Notes: generated by a model not told the origin, from the letters alone. A stretch of 64,000 nt of DNA from Streptomyces stelliscabiei (GCF_014873495.1 NZ_JADBGF010000001.1:6944001-7008000); one strand, 5' to 3'; numbered from the stretch's first letter, positions 17,458 through 26,787 are shown. A program made the numbers and translations.

Positions 17458-20400
17458 ATGTCCGCCCGTATCAGCGATCCCGAGCAGCTCAAGGAGCTCC
17501 TCGGCATCCCGTTCACCCCGGAGCAGACGGCCTGCATCATCGCGCCGCCCGCCCCGCAGGTGATCGTCGCCGGAGCCGGGTCGGGCAAGACCACGGTGAT
17601 GGCCGCGCGCGTGGTGTGGCTGGTCGGCACCGGACAGGTCGCGCCCGAACAGGTCCTCGGCCTGACGTTCACCAACAAGGCGGCGGGCGAACTCGCCGAG
17701 CGCGTACGCAAGGCCCTGGTCAGGGCGGGCATCACCGACCCGGACGCGATCGACCCCGACCACCCGCCCGGCGAGCCGGTCATCTCCACCTACCACGCCT
17801 TCGCGGGCCGCCTCCTGACCGACCACGGCCTGCGCATCGGCCTGGAACCCACCTCCCGGCTCCTCGCCGACGCCACCCGCTACCAGCTCGCCGCCCGCGT
17901 GCTCCGGGAATCCCCGGGCCCGTACCCGGCGCTGACCCGCTCCTTCCCGGACCTGGTCGGCGACCTGCTGACCCTCGACTCCGAACTCGCCGAGCACCTC
18001 GTACGACCCGAGGACCTGACCGCCTACGACACCGCACTGCTGCGCGAACTGGAGAGCGTCAAGCTCACCAACGCGGACCTTCGCAAGGTCCCCGAGGCGG
18101 CCGCCGCCCGCCGCGAACTCACCGGACTGGTAATCCGCTACCGGGCGGCCAAGCGCGAGCGGGACCTCCTCGACTTCGGCGACCAGATCGCCCTGTCCGC
18201 CGGTCTCGCCGGGCTCCCCGAGGTGGGCCGCATCCTGCGGGACGAGTTCCGGGTGGTCCTGCTCGACGAGTACCAGGACACCTCGGTCGCCCAACGCGTC
18301 CTGCTGGCCGGCCTGTTCGGCGGCGGCACCGGCCACCCCGTGACCGCGGTCGGTGACCCCTGCCAGGCCATCTACGGCTGGCGCGGCGCCTCCGTCGCCA
18401 ACCTCGACGACTTCCCCGACCACTTCGCCCCCCCCGACGGCCGGCGCGCGACCCGCCAGGCGCTCAGCGAGAACCGCCGCAGCGGCGGACGTCTCCTCGA
18501 CCTCGCCAACGGCCTCGCGGAGCCCCTGCGGGCCATGCACGCGGGCGTGGAGGCCCTCCGGCCCGCCCCCGGCGCCGAACGCGACGGCGTGGTCCGCTGC
18601 GCCCTGTTGCACACGCACGCCGAGGAAGTCGACTGGCTCGCCGATTCGATCGCCCACCTCGTGCGCACCGGCAAGGAACCCGGCGAGATCGCCGTCCTGT
18701 GCCGTACCGCCACCGACTTCGCCGAGATCCAGGGCGCGCTCGTGGCCCGTGACATCCCCGTCGAGGTCGTCGGCCTCTCCGGACTGCTCCACCTCCCCGA
18801 GGTCGCCGATCTCGTCGCCGTCTGCGAGGTCCTCCAGGACCCCGGCGCCAACGCCTCCCTCGTCCGCCTCCTGACCGGCCCGCGCTGGCGGATCGGCCCG
18901 CGCGACCTCGCCCTCCTCGGCCGCCGGGCCAGGCTTCTCGTCTCCCACGCGCGCGTGGGAGACGACGACCCGGACCGCAGGCTCGCCGCGGCCGTCGAGG
19001 GCGTCGACCCGTCCGAGGTGATCTCACTGGCGGACGCGCTGGACACGTTCCTGGAAATGCCGCTCGAAGCCGAGAGGGAGGACGACGGGCTGCCGTTCTC
19101 GCCCGACGCGCGCGTGCGATTCGCCCGGCTCGCCGCCGAACTGCGCGACCTGCGTCGTTCGCTCGCCGACCCGCTCATGGACGTCCTGCACCGCGTGCTG
19201 GCCGTCACCGGCCTGGAGGTGGAACTCTCCGCGTCCCCGCACGCGCTCGCCGCTCGCCGCCGCGAGACCCTGTCGAACTTCCTGGACATCGCCGCCTCCT
19301 TCGCCGCCAACAGCGCCGGCGAGGCCACCCTGCTCGCCTTCCTCGGCTTCCTGCGGACGGCCGCCCAGTACGAGAAGGGGCTCGACAACGCGCTGCCGGG
19401 CGGCGAGAACACCGTCAAGGTGCTCACCGCCCACCGGTCCAAGGGCCTGGAATGGGATGTCGTCGCCGTCCCCGGCCTGGTCACCGGTACCTTCCCCAGC
19501 ACGCAGGGCCGCGAGAAGTGGACGGCACAGGGCAAGGTCCTGCCCCACGAGCTGCGCGGCGACGCCGACACCCTCCCCGACGTCGAATCGTGGGACTCGC
19601 GCGGCCTGAAGGCCTTCCAGGAGGCCATGAAGGACCACCAGCACACCGAGGAACTCCGCCTCGGCTACGTCACCTTCACCCGCCCCCGCTCCCTGCTCCT
19701 CGGCTCGGGGCACTGGTGGGGCCCGTCCCAGAAGCGCCCGCGCGGGCCGTCCGACTTCCTCACAGCCCTCCACGACCACTGCGCGGCCGGGTACGGCGAG
19801 ATCGAGGCCTGGGCCGACGAGCCCGAGGAGGACGCCGAGAACCCGGCCCTCCACGAGTCGGCGGCCGACCACGCCTGGCCACTCCCGCTCGACGACACGG
19901 CCCTGCGGCGCCGCCGCGCCGCCGCCGCGACCGTACTGGCCCACCTGGAGCGGGCCGCGTCCCACGAGGACGCACACCCGGGCGCCGACCACGCCCCGGA
20001 CCCCCACTCAGCGGACCACCCGGACTGGCCACCACCGCCGGACGACGAGGAACTCCTGTACGAGGACGACGCCTTCCCGGACGACGTGCCCCCTGAGGAC
20101 GACGGCCCTGCGGCGGACGACTTCGGCGGCCCCGACGAGGAGGACACCAGCGGCTGGGACTCCTGGTCGGCGGACCGCCCCGCACGGGCCGTGCACGCGC
20201 GCGTGGAGCACCCCGCGCGGGACGCGCGAACGCCGGCCGTGCCGCACGCTCGCAGGCACCCCGCCGCGTCCGGTCTCACCCCCGAGGAAGCCCGCACCGT
20301 CGCCTCGTGGGACCGCGACCTGGACGCCCTCGCCGGAGAACTCGTGCGGGCCCGCGCCAAGGTCACCGACGTACCGCTGCCCGCGTCGCTCACGGCCTCG

Positions 20401-21075
20401 CAGCTGATGCGTCTGGCGGCCGATCCGGACGGCTTCGCGCAGGAGCTCGCCCGCCCCATGCCCCGCCCGCCGCAGCCCGCGGCCCGCCGCGGCACGCGCT
20501 TCCACGCCTGGGTCGAGGCCCGCTTCGAAGAGCTGCGACTGCCTATGCTGGAGCCCGAGGAACTGCCGGGCAGCGAGGCCGAGATCGCCGACGAGCTGGA
20601 CCTGGAGGCACTCAAGGAGGCCTTCGAACGCACCCCCTACGCGCAGCGCACGCCGTACCGCGTCGAGGAACCCTTCCAGCTGGGGATCGCCGGCCGCGTC
20701 GTGCGCGGCCGCATCGACGCCGTCTACCGCCAGAGCGACGCCGCCGGGACGACGACGTACGAGATCGTCGACTGGAAGACCGGCCGCACCCGCACCGCCG
20801 ACCCGCTCCAGCTCGCGATCTACCGGCTCGCCTGGGCCGAACAACAGGGCGTGCCCCTGGAAGCCGTCGGAGCGGCCTTCCTGTACGTCCGCACCGGCGA
20901 CGTCGTACGACCCGAAGGCCTCCCCGGCCGGGACGCGCTGGAACGGCTCCTCCTGGAGGATCCCGGCGCCGACGGGACCCCGGATCCCGAGGCGGAGCGG
21001 CCGGAACCGGCGGCGGACGGGCCCGGGGCGTCCATGGACGAACCGCCGGACGAGCGCGTCGGTGCGGGCCGATAG
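17458..21075 (+). CDS. adnB: AdnB: UvrD-like helicase-nuclease lead motor
   Basis: 1205 aa. Walker A GAGSGKTTVM (~residue 37), LTFTNKAAGE, motif II LLDEYQDTSVAQ (~267), motif III GDPCQAIYGWRG, HRSKGLEWDVV, and a motif VI region altered to TFTRPRSLLL. The C-terminal PD-(D/E)XK nuclease has a histidine (FHAWVE) and IVDWKTGR (~1102), with QLAIYRLAW as motif III. No Fe-S cysteines, as expected for AdnB. A ~150-residue acidic, His/Asp/Pro-rich insert lies around residues 830-920. ATG 17458 begins the conserved region, 57 bases after adnA. Partner of AdnA in end resection. A 28-bp palindrome lies in the coding sequence at 18938-18965. Confidence 0.92.
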   Translation: MSARISDPEQLKELLGIPFTPEQTACIIAPPAPQVIVAGAGSGKTTVMAARVVWLVGTGQVAPEQVLGLTFTNKAAGELAERVRKALVRAGITDPDAIDPDHPPGEPVISTYHAFAGRLLTDHGLRIGLEPTSRLLADATRYQLAARVLRESPGPYPALTRSFPDLVGDLLTLDSELAEHLVRPEDLTAYDTALLRELESVKLTNADLRKVPEAAAARRELTGLVIRYRAAKRERDLLDFGDQIALSAGLAGLPEVGRILRDEFRVVLLDEYQDTSVAQRVLLAGLFGGGTGHPVTAVGDPCQAIYGWRGASVANLDDFPDHFAPPDGRRATRQALSENRRSGGRLLDLANGLAEPLRAMHAGVEALRPAPGAERDGVVRCALLHTHAEEVDWLADSIAHLVRTGKEPGEIAVLCRTATDFAEIQGALVARDIPVEVVGLSGLLHLPEVADLVAVCEVLQDPGANASLVRLLTGPRWRIGPRDLALLGRRARLLVSHARVGDDDPDRRLAAAVEGVDPSEVISLADALDTFLEMPLEAEREDDGLPFSPDARVRFARLAAELRDLRRSLADPLMDVLHRVLAVTGLEVELSASPHALAARRRETLSNFLDIAASFAANSAGEATLLAFLGFLRTAAQYEKGLDNALPGGENTVKVLTAHRSKGLEWDVVAVPGLVTGTFPSTQGREKWTAQGKVLPHELRGDADTLPDVESWDSRGLKAFQEAMKDHQHTEELRLGYVTFTRPRSLLLGSGHWWGPSQKRPRGPSDFLTALHDHCAAGYGEIEAWADEPEEDAENPALHESAADHAWPLPLDDTALRRRRAAAATVLAHLERAASHEDAHPGADHAPDPHSADHPDWPPPPDDEELLYEDDAFPDDVPPEDDGPAADDFGGPDEEDTSGWDSWSADRPARAVHARVEHPARDARTPAVPHARRHPAASGLTPEEARTVASWDRDLDALAGELVRARAKVTDVPLPASLTASQLMRLAADPDGFAQELARPMPRPPQPAARRGTRFHAWVEARFEELRLPMLEPEELPGSEAEIADELDLEALKEAFERTPYAQRTPYRVEEPFQLGIAGRVVRGRIDAVYRQSDAAGTTTYEIVDWKTGRTRTADPLQLAIYRLAWAEQQGVPLEAVGAAFLYVRTGDVVRPEGLPGRDALERLLLEDPGADGTPDPEAERPEPAADGPGASMDEPPDERVGAGR
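18938..18965. repeat. 28-bp perfect palindrome inside adnB
   Basis: Fourteen bases each side pair without mismatch. The centre is CACGCGCGCGTG (18946-18957), extended by TCTCCC on the left and GGGAGA on the right, then by CG/CG and T/A. It encodes part of LVSHARVGDDD at a helicase loop. No other palindrome of this length was seen in a coding region of the window. Confidence 0.95.
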
Positions 21076-21085
21076 GCTCGTGAGC

Positions 21086-22498
21086 ATGAGCCAGTCCGTT
21101 GACAGCGACGTCAGCGTCGTCCGTACGTACATCCGGAACCACCGTGCCGCCTTCCTCGACGACCTCGTGGAGTGGCTGCGCATCCCGTCGGTGTCGGCGC
21201 AGCCCGAGCACGCGCCGGACGTACGGCGCAGCGCCGACTGGCTGGCCGCCAAGCTGAAGGAGACCGGCTTCCCCACCGCCGAGGTCTGGGAGACGCCGGG
21301 CGCCCCCGCCGTCTTCGCGGAATGGCCCGCCGCGGACGCCGACGCCCCCACCGTCCTGGTCTACGGTCACCACGACGTGCAGCCCGCGGCCCTCGCGGAC
21401 GGCTGGGACACCGAGCCCTTCGAACCGGTGATCCGCGGAAACCGGCTCCACGCGCGCGGAGCGGCCGACGACAAGGGGCAGGTGTTCTTCCACACACTCG
21501 GTGTCCGCGCCCACCTCGCCGCGACCGGCCGGACCGCCCCCGCCGTCCACCTGAAGATGCTGATCGAGGGCGAGGAGGAGTCCGGCTCCCCCAACTTCCG
21601 CGCCCTCGTCGAAGTGCACGCCGAGCGGCTCGCCGCCGACGCGGTCGTCGTCTCCGACACCGGCATGTGGGCCGAGGACACCCCCACCGTGTGCACCGGC
21701 ATGCGCGGCCTCGCCGAGTGCGAGATCCGGCTGCACGGCCCCGACCAGGACATCCACTCCGGCTCCTTCGGCGGCGCCGTACCGAACCCGGCCACCGAGA
21801 TCGCCCGCCTCGTCGCCGCCCTGCACGACGAGCACGCGCGCGTGACGATCCCCGGCTTCTACGACGGCATCGCCGAACTCACCGAGCGCGAGCGCGAACT
21901 CTTCGCCGAACTTCCTTTCGACGAGGAGCGCTGGCTGCGCACGGCCAGGTCCACGGCGGCGCACGGCGAAACCGGACACACCACTCTGGAACGGGTCTGG
22001 GCCCGCCCGACCGCCGAGGTCAACGGCATCGGCGGCGGCTACCAGGGCGCGGGCAGCAAGACGGTCATCCCGTCCTCTGCCATGGTGAAGCTGTCCTTCC
22101 GCCTGGTCGCCGGACAGGACCCGGACCACATTCGCAAGGCCGTCACCGCCTGGGCCGCCGAGCGCGTCCCCGCCGGGATCCGTCACGAGATCACGTTCAG
22201 CGGTTCCACCCGCCCCTGCCTGACACCGCTGGACCACCCGGCCCTGCGATCGCTGGTGCGGGCCATGGGCCGTGCCTTCGAACAGCCGGTCCGCTACACG
22301 CGCGAGGGCGGCTCCGGGCCCGCCGCCGACCTCCAGGAGGTCCTCGGCGCACCCGTGCTCTTCCTGGGCATCTCCGTCCCCTCCGACGGCTGGCACGCCC
22401 CCAACGAGAAGGTCGAACTCGATCTGCTCCTCAAAGGTGTCGAGACCAGCGCGTACCTCTGGGGCGAGCTGGCCCGAGGCCCTCGCGAGGCACACTGA
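21086..22498 (+). CDS. M20 family dipeptidase / deacylase
   Basis: 470 aa zinc exopeptidase. Metal-binding motifs are in order: VYGHHDVQPA (~residue 95), ADDKGQVFFH (~130, bridging Asp) and IEGEEESGSPN (~162, catalytic Glu pair). A dimerisation domain (~210-370) follows, with GGAVPNPATE and GSKTVIPSSA. C-terminal FLGISVPSDGWHAPNEKV carries the last metal histidine. The set matches carnosinase/dipeptidase-type M20 enzymes. Cytoplasmic, no signal peptide. ATG 21086; GTG 21080 is an alternative. It lies just after adnB and just before the NudC gene, with no visible terminator between. Confidence 0.9.
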   Translation: MSQSVDSDVSVVRTYIRNHRAAFLDDLVEWLRIPSVSAQPEHAPDVRRSADWLAAKLKETGFPTAEVWETPGAPAVFAEWPAADADAPTVLVYGHHDVQPAALADGWDTEPFEPVIRGNRLHARGAADDKGQVFFHTLGVRAHLAATGRTAPAVHLKMLIEGEEESGSPNFRALVEVHAERLAADAVVVSDTGMWAEDTPTVCTGMRGLAECEIRLHGPDQDIHSGSFGGAVPNPATEIARLVAALHDEHARVTIPGFYDGIAELTERERELFAELPFDEERWLRTARSTAAHGETGHTTLERVWARPTAEVNGIGGGYQGAGSKTVIPSSAMVKLSFRLVAGQDPDHIRKAVTAWAAERVPAGIRHEITFSGSTRPCLTPLDHPALRSLVRAMGRAFEQPVRYTREGGSGPAADLQEVLGAPVLFLGISVPSDGWHAPNEKVELDLLLKGVETSAYLWGELARGPREAH

Positions 22499-22593
22499 AG
22501 AAGACTCCGCACGCCCCAGCCCGCCCGCCCGCCGCACGCCCCGCCGAACCGCCCGCCCAATCAACCGTTTCACCGGGGGAGTTGGAAGCACCC

Positions 22594-23541
22594 GTGACCA
22601 CCTGGACCGACCACACCGCTGACCGCCCCATCGCGCTCACCGCGCCCAGCGGCATCGACCGGGCCGCCCACCACCGGCTCGACGAGGCCTGGCTCGCCGC
22701 GGCGTGGAGCCACCCCACGACCCGCTGCTTCGTGGTCTCCGGCGGCCAGGTCCTCATCGACGAGACCCCGGACGGCACCACCGAACTCGTCATGATCCCC
22801 TCGTTCGAGGCCCCGCTCACCGAGGCGCACCGCTACTTCCTGGGCACCGACACCGACGGTGTGAGCTATTTCGCACTGCAGAAGGACGCGCTCCCCGGCC
22901 GCATGGACCAGTCCGCGCGCCCGGCAGGTCTGCGCGAGGCGGGCATGCTGCTGTCACCGCGTGACACGGGTCTCATGGTGCACGCGGTCGGTCTGGAGAA
23001 CTGGCAGCGCACCCACCGCTTCTGCTCCCGCTGCGGCGAGCGCACGGTCATCGCGGCGGCCGGTCACATCCGCCGCTGCCAGGCCTGCGGCGCCGAGCAC
23101 TACCCGCGCACCGACCCCGCGGTGATCATGGCGGTCACGGACGACGACGACCGCATCCTGCTCGGCCGCCAGGTCCACTGGCCCGAGGGACGCTTCTCCA
23201 CCCTCGCGGGCTTCGTGGAACCCGGCGAGTCCATCGAGCAGTCCGTGCGGCGCGAGGTCCACGAGGAGGTCGGCGTCACCGTCGGCCAGGTCGAGTACGT
23301 CGCCAGCCAGCCCTGGCCCTTCCCCTCCAGCCTCATGCTGGGCTTCATGGCCCGCGCCACCTCGACCGTCGTGAACGTCGACGGCGACGAGATCCACGAG
23401 GCCCGCTGGTTCTCCCGCGAAGAGCTGCGGGCCGCGTTCGAGTCCGGGGAGGTCCTGCCTCCCTACGGCATCTCGATCGCGGCCCGACTGATCGAACTCT
23501 GGTACGGCAAGCCCCTGCCGACGCGAAGTCACATCGGTTAG
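22594..23541 (+). CDS. nudC: NudC: NAD(H) pyrophosphatase / RNA deNADing NUDIX enzyme
   Basis: 315 aa. An N-terminal domain, then a zinc ribbon (CSRC...CQAC, ~residues 143-170) and a NUDIX box (GFVEPGESIEQSVRREVHEE, ~207-227). SQPWPFPSSLM, the NudC signature, follows. It hydrolyses NADH to NMNH and AMP and can remove NAD caps from RNA. The GTG at 22594 follows GGGGGAGTTGGAAG, a good ribosome site. Likely transcribed with the M20 gene 95 bases upstream. Confidence 0.94.
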   Translation: MTTWTDHTADRPIALTAPSGIDRAAHHRLDEAWLAAAWSHPTTRCFVVSGGQVLIDETPDGTTELVMIPSFEAPLTEAHRYFLGTDTDGVSYFALQKDALPGRMDQSARPAGLREAGMLLSPRDTGLMVHAVGLENWQRTHRFCSRCGERTVIAAAGHIRRCQACGAEHYPRTDPAVIMAVTDDDDRILLGRQVHWPEGRFSTLAGFVEPGESIEQSVRREVHEEVGVTVGQVEYVASQPWPFPSSLMLGFMARATSTVVNVDGDEIHEARWFSREELRAAFESGEVLPPYGISIAARLIELWYGKPLPTRSHIG

Positions 23542-23573
23542 ACCCGGTCCGCAGCGGCTACAACCCGCCGCCG

Positions 23574-23816
23574 TTACGCGCCGATCTTCTGCTTGACCTG
23601 CGCCAGCGAGGGGTTCGTCAGCGTCGAGCCGTCCGGGAAGAGGACGGTGGGGACCGTCTGGTTCCCGCCGTTCGCCTTCTCCACGAAGGCGGCCGAATCC
23701 GGGTCGTGCTCGATGTTGATCTCGTCGTACGTGATGCCCTCGCGGTCCATCTGGCTCTTCAGCCGACGGCAGTAGCCGCACCACGTGGTGCTGTACATCG
23801 TCACAGTGCCCGGCAT
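23574..23816 (-). CDS. mrx1: Mycoredoxin (Mrx1-like glutaredoxin)
   Basis: 80 aa thioredoxin-fold protein with active site CGYC (residues 13-16) and cis-Pro loop TVPTVLFPDG (~55-64). Reduces mixed disulfides with mycothiol, the actinobacterial glutathione substitute, in the cytoplasm. Convergent with nudC (32 bases) and divergent from uvrD2. It has an exact SigR promoter and a GGAGCG ribosome site, so it should be induced by disulfide stress via sigR, which is also in this window. Confidence 0.93.
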   Translation of the reverse strand: MPGTVTMYSTTWCGYCRRLKSQMDREGITYDEINIEHDPDSAAFVEKANGGNQTVPTVLFPDGSTLTNPSLAQVKQKIGA

Positions 23817-23865
23817 GTCCCTGGCGCTCCTTCACGGTCTGAGGGGTGCTGCTCGCAGTGAGTGG

Positions 23866-23892
23866 AACGTACGCGACACGCCCGCCATTCCC
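23866..23892 (-). promoter_or_regulatory. Canonical SigR promoter for mycoredoxin
   Basis: Read on the minus strand: GGGAAT (23892-23887), exactly 18 bases, then GTT (23868-23866). This is a full match to the SigR consensus. The leader to the mrx1 ATG is about 45 bases. Confidence 0.85.
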
Positions 23893-23978
23893 TGACGCGG
23901 GTGGCGTCCACCACCCCGCGCGGTGCGTCCGCCGCACCGGAGACAGGGTGCCCGCCGCACCGTTACGCGAAGGCGCCT

Positions 23979-23994
23979 GTCGTATTGATACGAC
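23979..23994. promoter_or_regulatory. 16-bp palindrome GTCGTAT-TG-ATACGAC upstream of uvrD2
   Basis: Two perfect 7-base arms around TG, 63 bases before the uvrD2 start and about 90 bases past the mrx1 promoter. It is AT-rich for this genome, which suggests an operator. It does not match the LexA or RecA-NDp consensus I know. Confidence 0.55.
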
Positions 23995-24056
23995 CGCAGA
24001 GGTCTGCCTGTGGACAACGCGCTCAGCCGTCTCCGGCGACCTGGCAGCATGGCCAT

Positions 24057-26276
24057 GTGACAGCAGCAACGCACTCCACCCTCTTCCCGCGGGTCCCTGA
24101 CTCGGCCGACGCGGTGCTCGACGGGCTCGACCCCGAGCAACGCGCGGTGGCGACGGCCCTGCACGGTCCGGTGTGCGTGCTGGCGGGCGCCGGCACGGGC
24201 AAGACCCGGGCGATCACCCACCGGATCGCCTACGGGGTGCGCGCCGGGATGCTCCAGCCCGCCGGCGTGCTGGCCGTCACCTTCACCAACCGCGCCGCCG
24301 GCGAGATGCGCGGCCGTCTGCGCCAGCTCGGTGCCTCCGGGGTCCAGGCCCGGACGTTCCACTCGGCCGCGCTGCGCCAGCTCCAGTACTTCTGGCCGAA
24401 GGCCGTCGGCGGCGCCATGCCACGCATCATCGACCGCAAGATCCCCCTCGTCGCGGACGCGGCCGCCGCCTGCCGCATCCGTCTCGATCGCAATGAACTC
24501 CGCGACACCGCGGCGGAGATCGAGTGGTCCAAGGTCACCCGGACCGTGCCCTCCGACTACGCCGCCGCGACCGCCAAGCACGGCCGCGACGCCCCCCGTG
24601 ACCCGGCCGAGATCGCCAAGATCTACGCGACGTACGAGGACCTGAAGCGTGAGCGGGGAGTCATCGACTTCGAGGACGTCCTGCTGCTCACGGTCGGCAT
24701 CCTCCAGGACCGCCAGGACATCGCCGAGCACGTCCGCTCCCAGTACCAGCACTTCGTGGTCGACGAGTACCAGGACGTCAGCCCCCTCCAGCAGCGTCTC
24801 CTGGAGCTGTGGCTGGGCGACCGGGACGACCTGTGCGTCGTGGGCGACGCCAGCCAGACGATCTACTCGTTCACTGGCGCAACTCCCGACCACCTGCTCG
24901 ACTTTCGTCACCGCCACCCCGGGGCCACCGTCGTCAAGCTGGTCCGCGACTACCGCTCCACCCCGCAGGTCGTCCACCTCGCCAACGGTCTGCTCTCCCA
25001 GGCGCGCGGCCGCGCCGCCGACCATCGACTCGAACTGATCTCCCAGCGCCCCCCGGGCCCCGAGCCCCGCTACACCGAATACACGGACGAACCCGCCGAG
25101 GCCGAAGGTGCCGCCCGCCGCATCCGAGATCTCGTCGCCGCCGGTGTGCCCGCCGGCGAGATCGCCATCCTGTTCCGTACGAACTCCCAGTCCGAGATCT
25201 ACGAGCAGGCCCTCGCGGACGCCGGAGTGCCCTACCAGCTGCGCGGCGCGGAACGCTTCTTCGACCGCCCCGAGGTGCGCAAGGCAGGGGCGGCGCTGAG
25301 AGCCGCCGCCCGCTTCGGGGGCAACGACACCGCCCTCGAGGACGCCGTGGACCTTCCCTCGCAGGTACGGGCCGTGCTGTCCGGCGAGGGATGGACCGGT
25401 GAACCGCCGGCGGGGTCCGGCGCGGTCAGGGAACGCTGGGAGTCGCTGGCAGCCCTGGTGAGCCTGGCTCACGACTTCGCCGCGGCCAAGCCCGACGCCA
25501 CACTCGGCGACCTCGTGGCGGAACTCGACGAACGCGCGAACGCCCAGCACGCCCCGACCGTCCAGGGCGTCACCCTCGCCTCCCTGCACTCCGCGAAGGG
25601 GCTGGAGTGGGACGTCGTCTTCCTGGTCGGTGTCGCCGAGGGCATGATGCCGATCACCTACGCGCGAACGGACGAACAGATCGAGGAGGAGAGACGGCTC
25701 CTCTACGTGGGGGTCACCCGCGCCCGCGAACGGCTCTCGGTCTCCTGGGCCCTGTCCCGGTCGCCCGGCGGCCGCCCCAACCGCCGTCCCAGCCGCTTCC
25801 TCGACGGACTGCGCCCCGGTTCCACCGCCAGGGCGGGCCGGACCGGCAGCAGCGGCGCCGGGAGCGTCGAACTGGGATCGGGGGGCGGCCGGACGGGTGA
25901 CGTCACGGGCGGCACCGAGGCGGTCGCGCGACGCACCAGCCGAACCCCTGCCCGCTGCCGTGTCTGCGGGCGCACCCTGCGCGACGCCGGCGACATGAAG
26001 CTGATGCGCTGCGAGGACTGCCCCTCGGACATGGACGAAGGCCTCTACGAGCGACTGCGCGAGTGGCGCGCGGCCCAGGCCCGACGCAGCGGCCAGCCGG
26101 ACTTCTGCGTCTTCACCGACCGGACCCTGATGGCGATCGCAGAAGCGGGGCCGAGCACTCCGGTTGAACTGGGTCGCATCCCTGGCGTCCGTGCCCGCAA
26201 GCTGCAGCGGTACGGGGCCGATGTTCTGGACATCTGCGCAGGTCGGGAGCCTGCATGCGAGGACGGGGACGACTGA
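24057..26276 (+). CDS. uvrD2: UvrD2: SF1 DNA helicase with tetracysteine and HRDC domain
   Basis: 739 aa. Motif I AGAGTGKTRA (~residue 42), VTFTNRAAGEMRGR, motif II VVDEYQDVSPLQQ (~235), GDASQTIYSFTG, HSAKGLEWDVVF and motif VI VTRARERLSVSW. Next, a zinc tetracysteine CRVC...CEDC (~635-665) and a C-terminal HRDC domain (~670-735). This is the architecture described for mycobacterial UvrD2, a 3'-5' helicase whose ATPase needs the tetracysteine module. The GTG at 24057 is where the conserved reading begins. The C-terminal Gly/Ser/Arg linker (~590-630) is disordered. Confidence 0.93.
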   Translation: MTAATHSTLFPRVPDSADAVLDGLDPEQRAVATALHGPVCVLAGAGTGKTRAITHRIAYGVRAGMLQPAGVLAVTFTNRAAGEMRGRLRQLGASGVQARTFHSAALRQLQYFWPKAVGGAMPRIIDRKIPLVADAAAACRIRLDRNELRDTAAEIEWSKVTRTVPSDYAAATAKHGRDAPRDPAEIAKIYATYEDLKRERGVIDFEDVLLLTVGILQDRQDIAEHVRSQYQHFVVDEYQDVSPLQQRLLELWLGDRDDLCVVGDASQTIYSFTGATPDHLLDFRHRHPGATVVKLVRDYRSTPQVVHLANGLLSQARGRAADHRLELISQRPPGPEPRYTEYTDEPAEAEGAARRIRDLVAAGVPAGEIAILFRTNSQSEIYEQALADAGVPYQLRGAERFFDRPEVRKAGAALRAAARFGGNDTALEDAVDLPSQVRAVLSGEGWTGEPPAGSGAVRERWESLAALVSLAHDFAAAKPDATLGDLVAELDERANAQHAPTVQGVTLASLHSAKGLEWDVVFLVGVAEGMMPITYARTDEQIEEERRLLYVGVTRARERLSVSWALSRSPGGRPNRRPSRFLDGLRPGSTARAGRTGSSGAGSVELGSGGGRTGDVTGGTEAVARRTSRTPARCRVCGRTLRDAGDMKLMRCEDCPSDMDEGLYERLREWRAAQARRSGQPDFCVFTDRTLMAIAEAGPSTPVELGRIPGVRARKLQRYGADVLDICAGREPACEDGDD

Positions 26277-26299
26277 TACGAACTCGTCGAAAAAATAGT

Positions 26300-26329
26300 T
26301 TGCGCATGCCCCAGGAATCCCCATAGGTT
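26300..26329 (+). promoter_or_regulatory. WblC/WhiB7-type autoregulated promoter
   Basis: -35 TTGCGC (26300-26305), 18-base spacer, -10 TAGGTT (26324-26329). The -35 is preceded directly by the A/T run AAAAAATAG (26290-26298). An AT-rich element just before the -35 is the known WhiB7 recognition feature, and WhiB7/WblC activates its own gene. Predicted transcription start about 26336, giving a leader of ~600 bases to wblC. Confidence 0.75.
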
Positions 26330-26440
26330 CTTAGGCACGAGAGCAGCGGCCTTCTCGAAGGCCCTGGTTTCGTGGTGTACTTCATATCCGTCGGATTGGC
26401 TCATGCCGGTCCCCATAGACGCCGAGAGGAGGCGAGTCCA

Positions 26441-26764
26441 GTGATCAGCATCAACACCAGCTTCATCAGCACGGTCAAAATGACCGATCGCTCGGCCGTC
26501 TCCCTGTGCATGCTCGGTGTCTCCAACCTGGGTACCGGTCTGTCCGCCATCAGTGGCGGCCGTCCGGCCACCTCCGTGTCTCTGGCGGGTCTCCCCGTCC
26601 GTGAGCGCAATGAGCGACCGACCAAGGCACTGGAAGCAGCAGTAGAGGCACAGGCCCAGGCCTATGCCTTCGCGGCGGCCGGTGCCGGATTCCGGAAGCA
26701 GACGACGCAGCACCACCTGATGTGGGCCTTCCGTGGGCCTGAACCCTGGAGTGATCCAGCCTGA
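26441..26764 (+). CDS. 107-codon leader ORF of wblC
   Basis: GTG at 26441 with a strong GAGAGGAGG ribosome site 9 bases upstream; reads MISINTSFISTVKMTDRSAV onward. No known domain. The first ~20 residues are Ile/Ser/Thr-rich and the C-terminus is Gln/His/Trp-containing. Its stop (26762-26764) is 24 bases before an intrinsic terminator that precedes wblC. whiB7/wblC leaders carry upstream ORFs whose translation controls premature termination; by position this frame fits that job. It may also be a real small protein. Length (107 aa) is greater than the short mycobacterial leader ORFs. Confidence 0.6.
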   Translation: MISINTSFISTVKMTDRSAVSLCMLGVSNLGTGLSAISGGRPATSVSLAGLPVRERNERPTKALEAAVEAQAQAYAFAAAGAGFRKQTTQHHLMWAFRGPEPWSDPA

Positions 26765-26787
26765 TCGACGATCAGGCCGGCGCCTTC

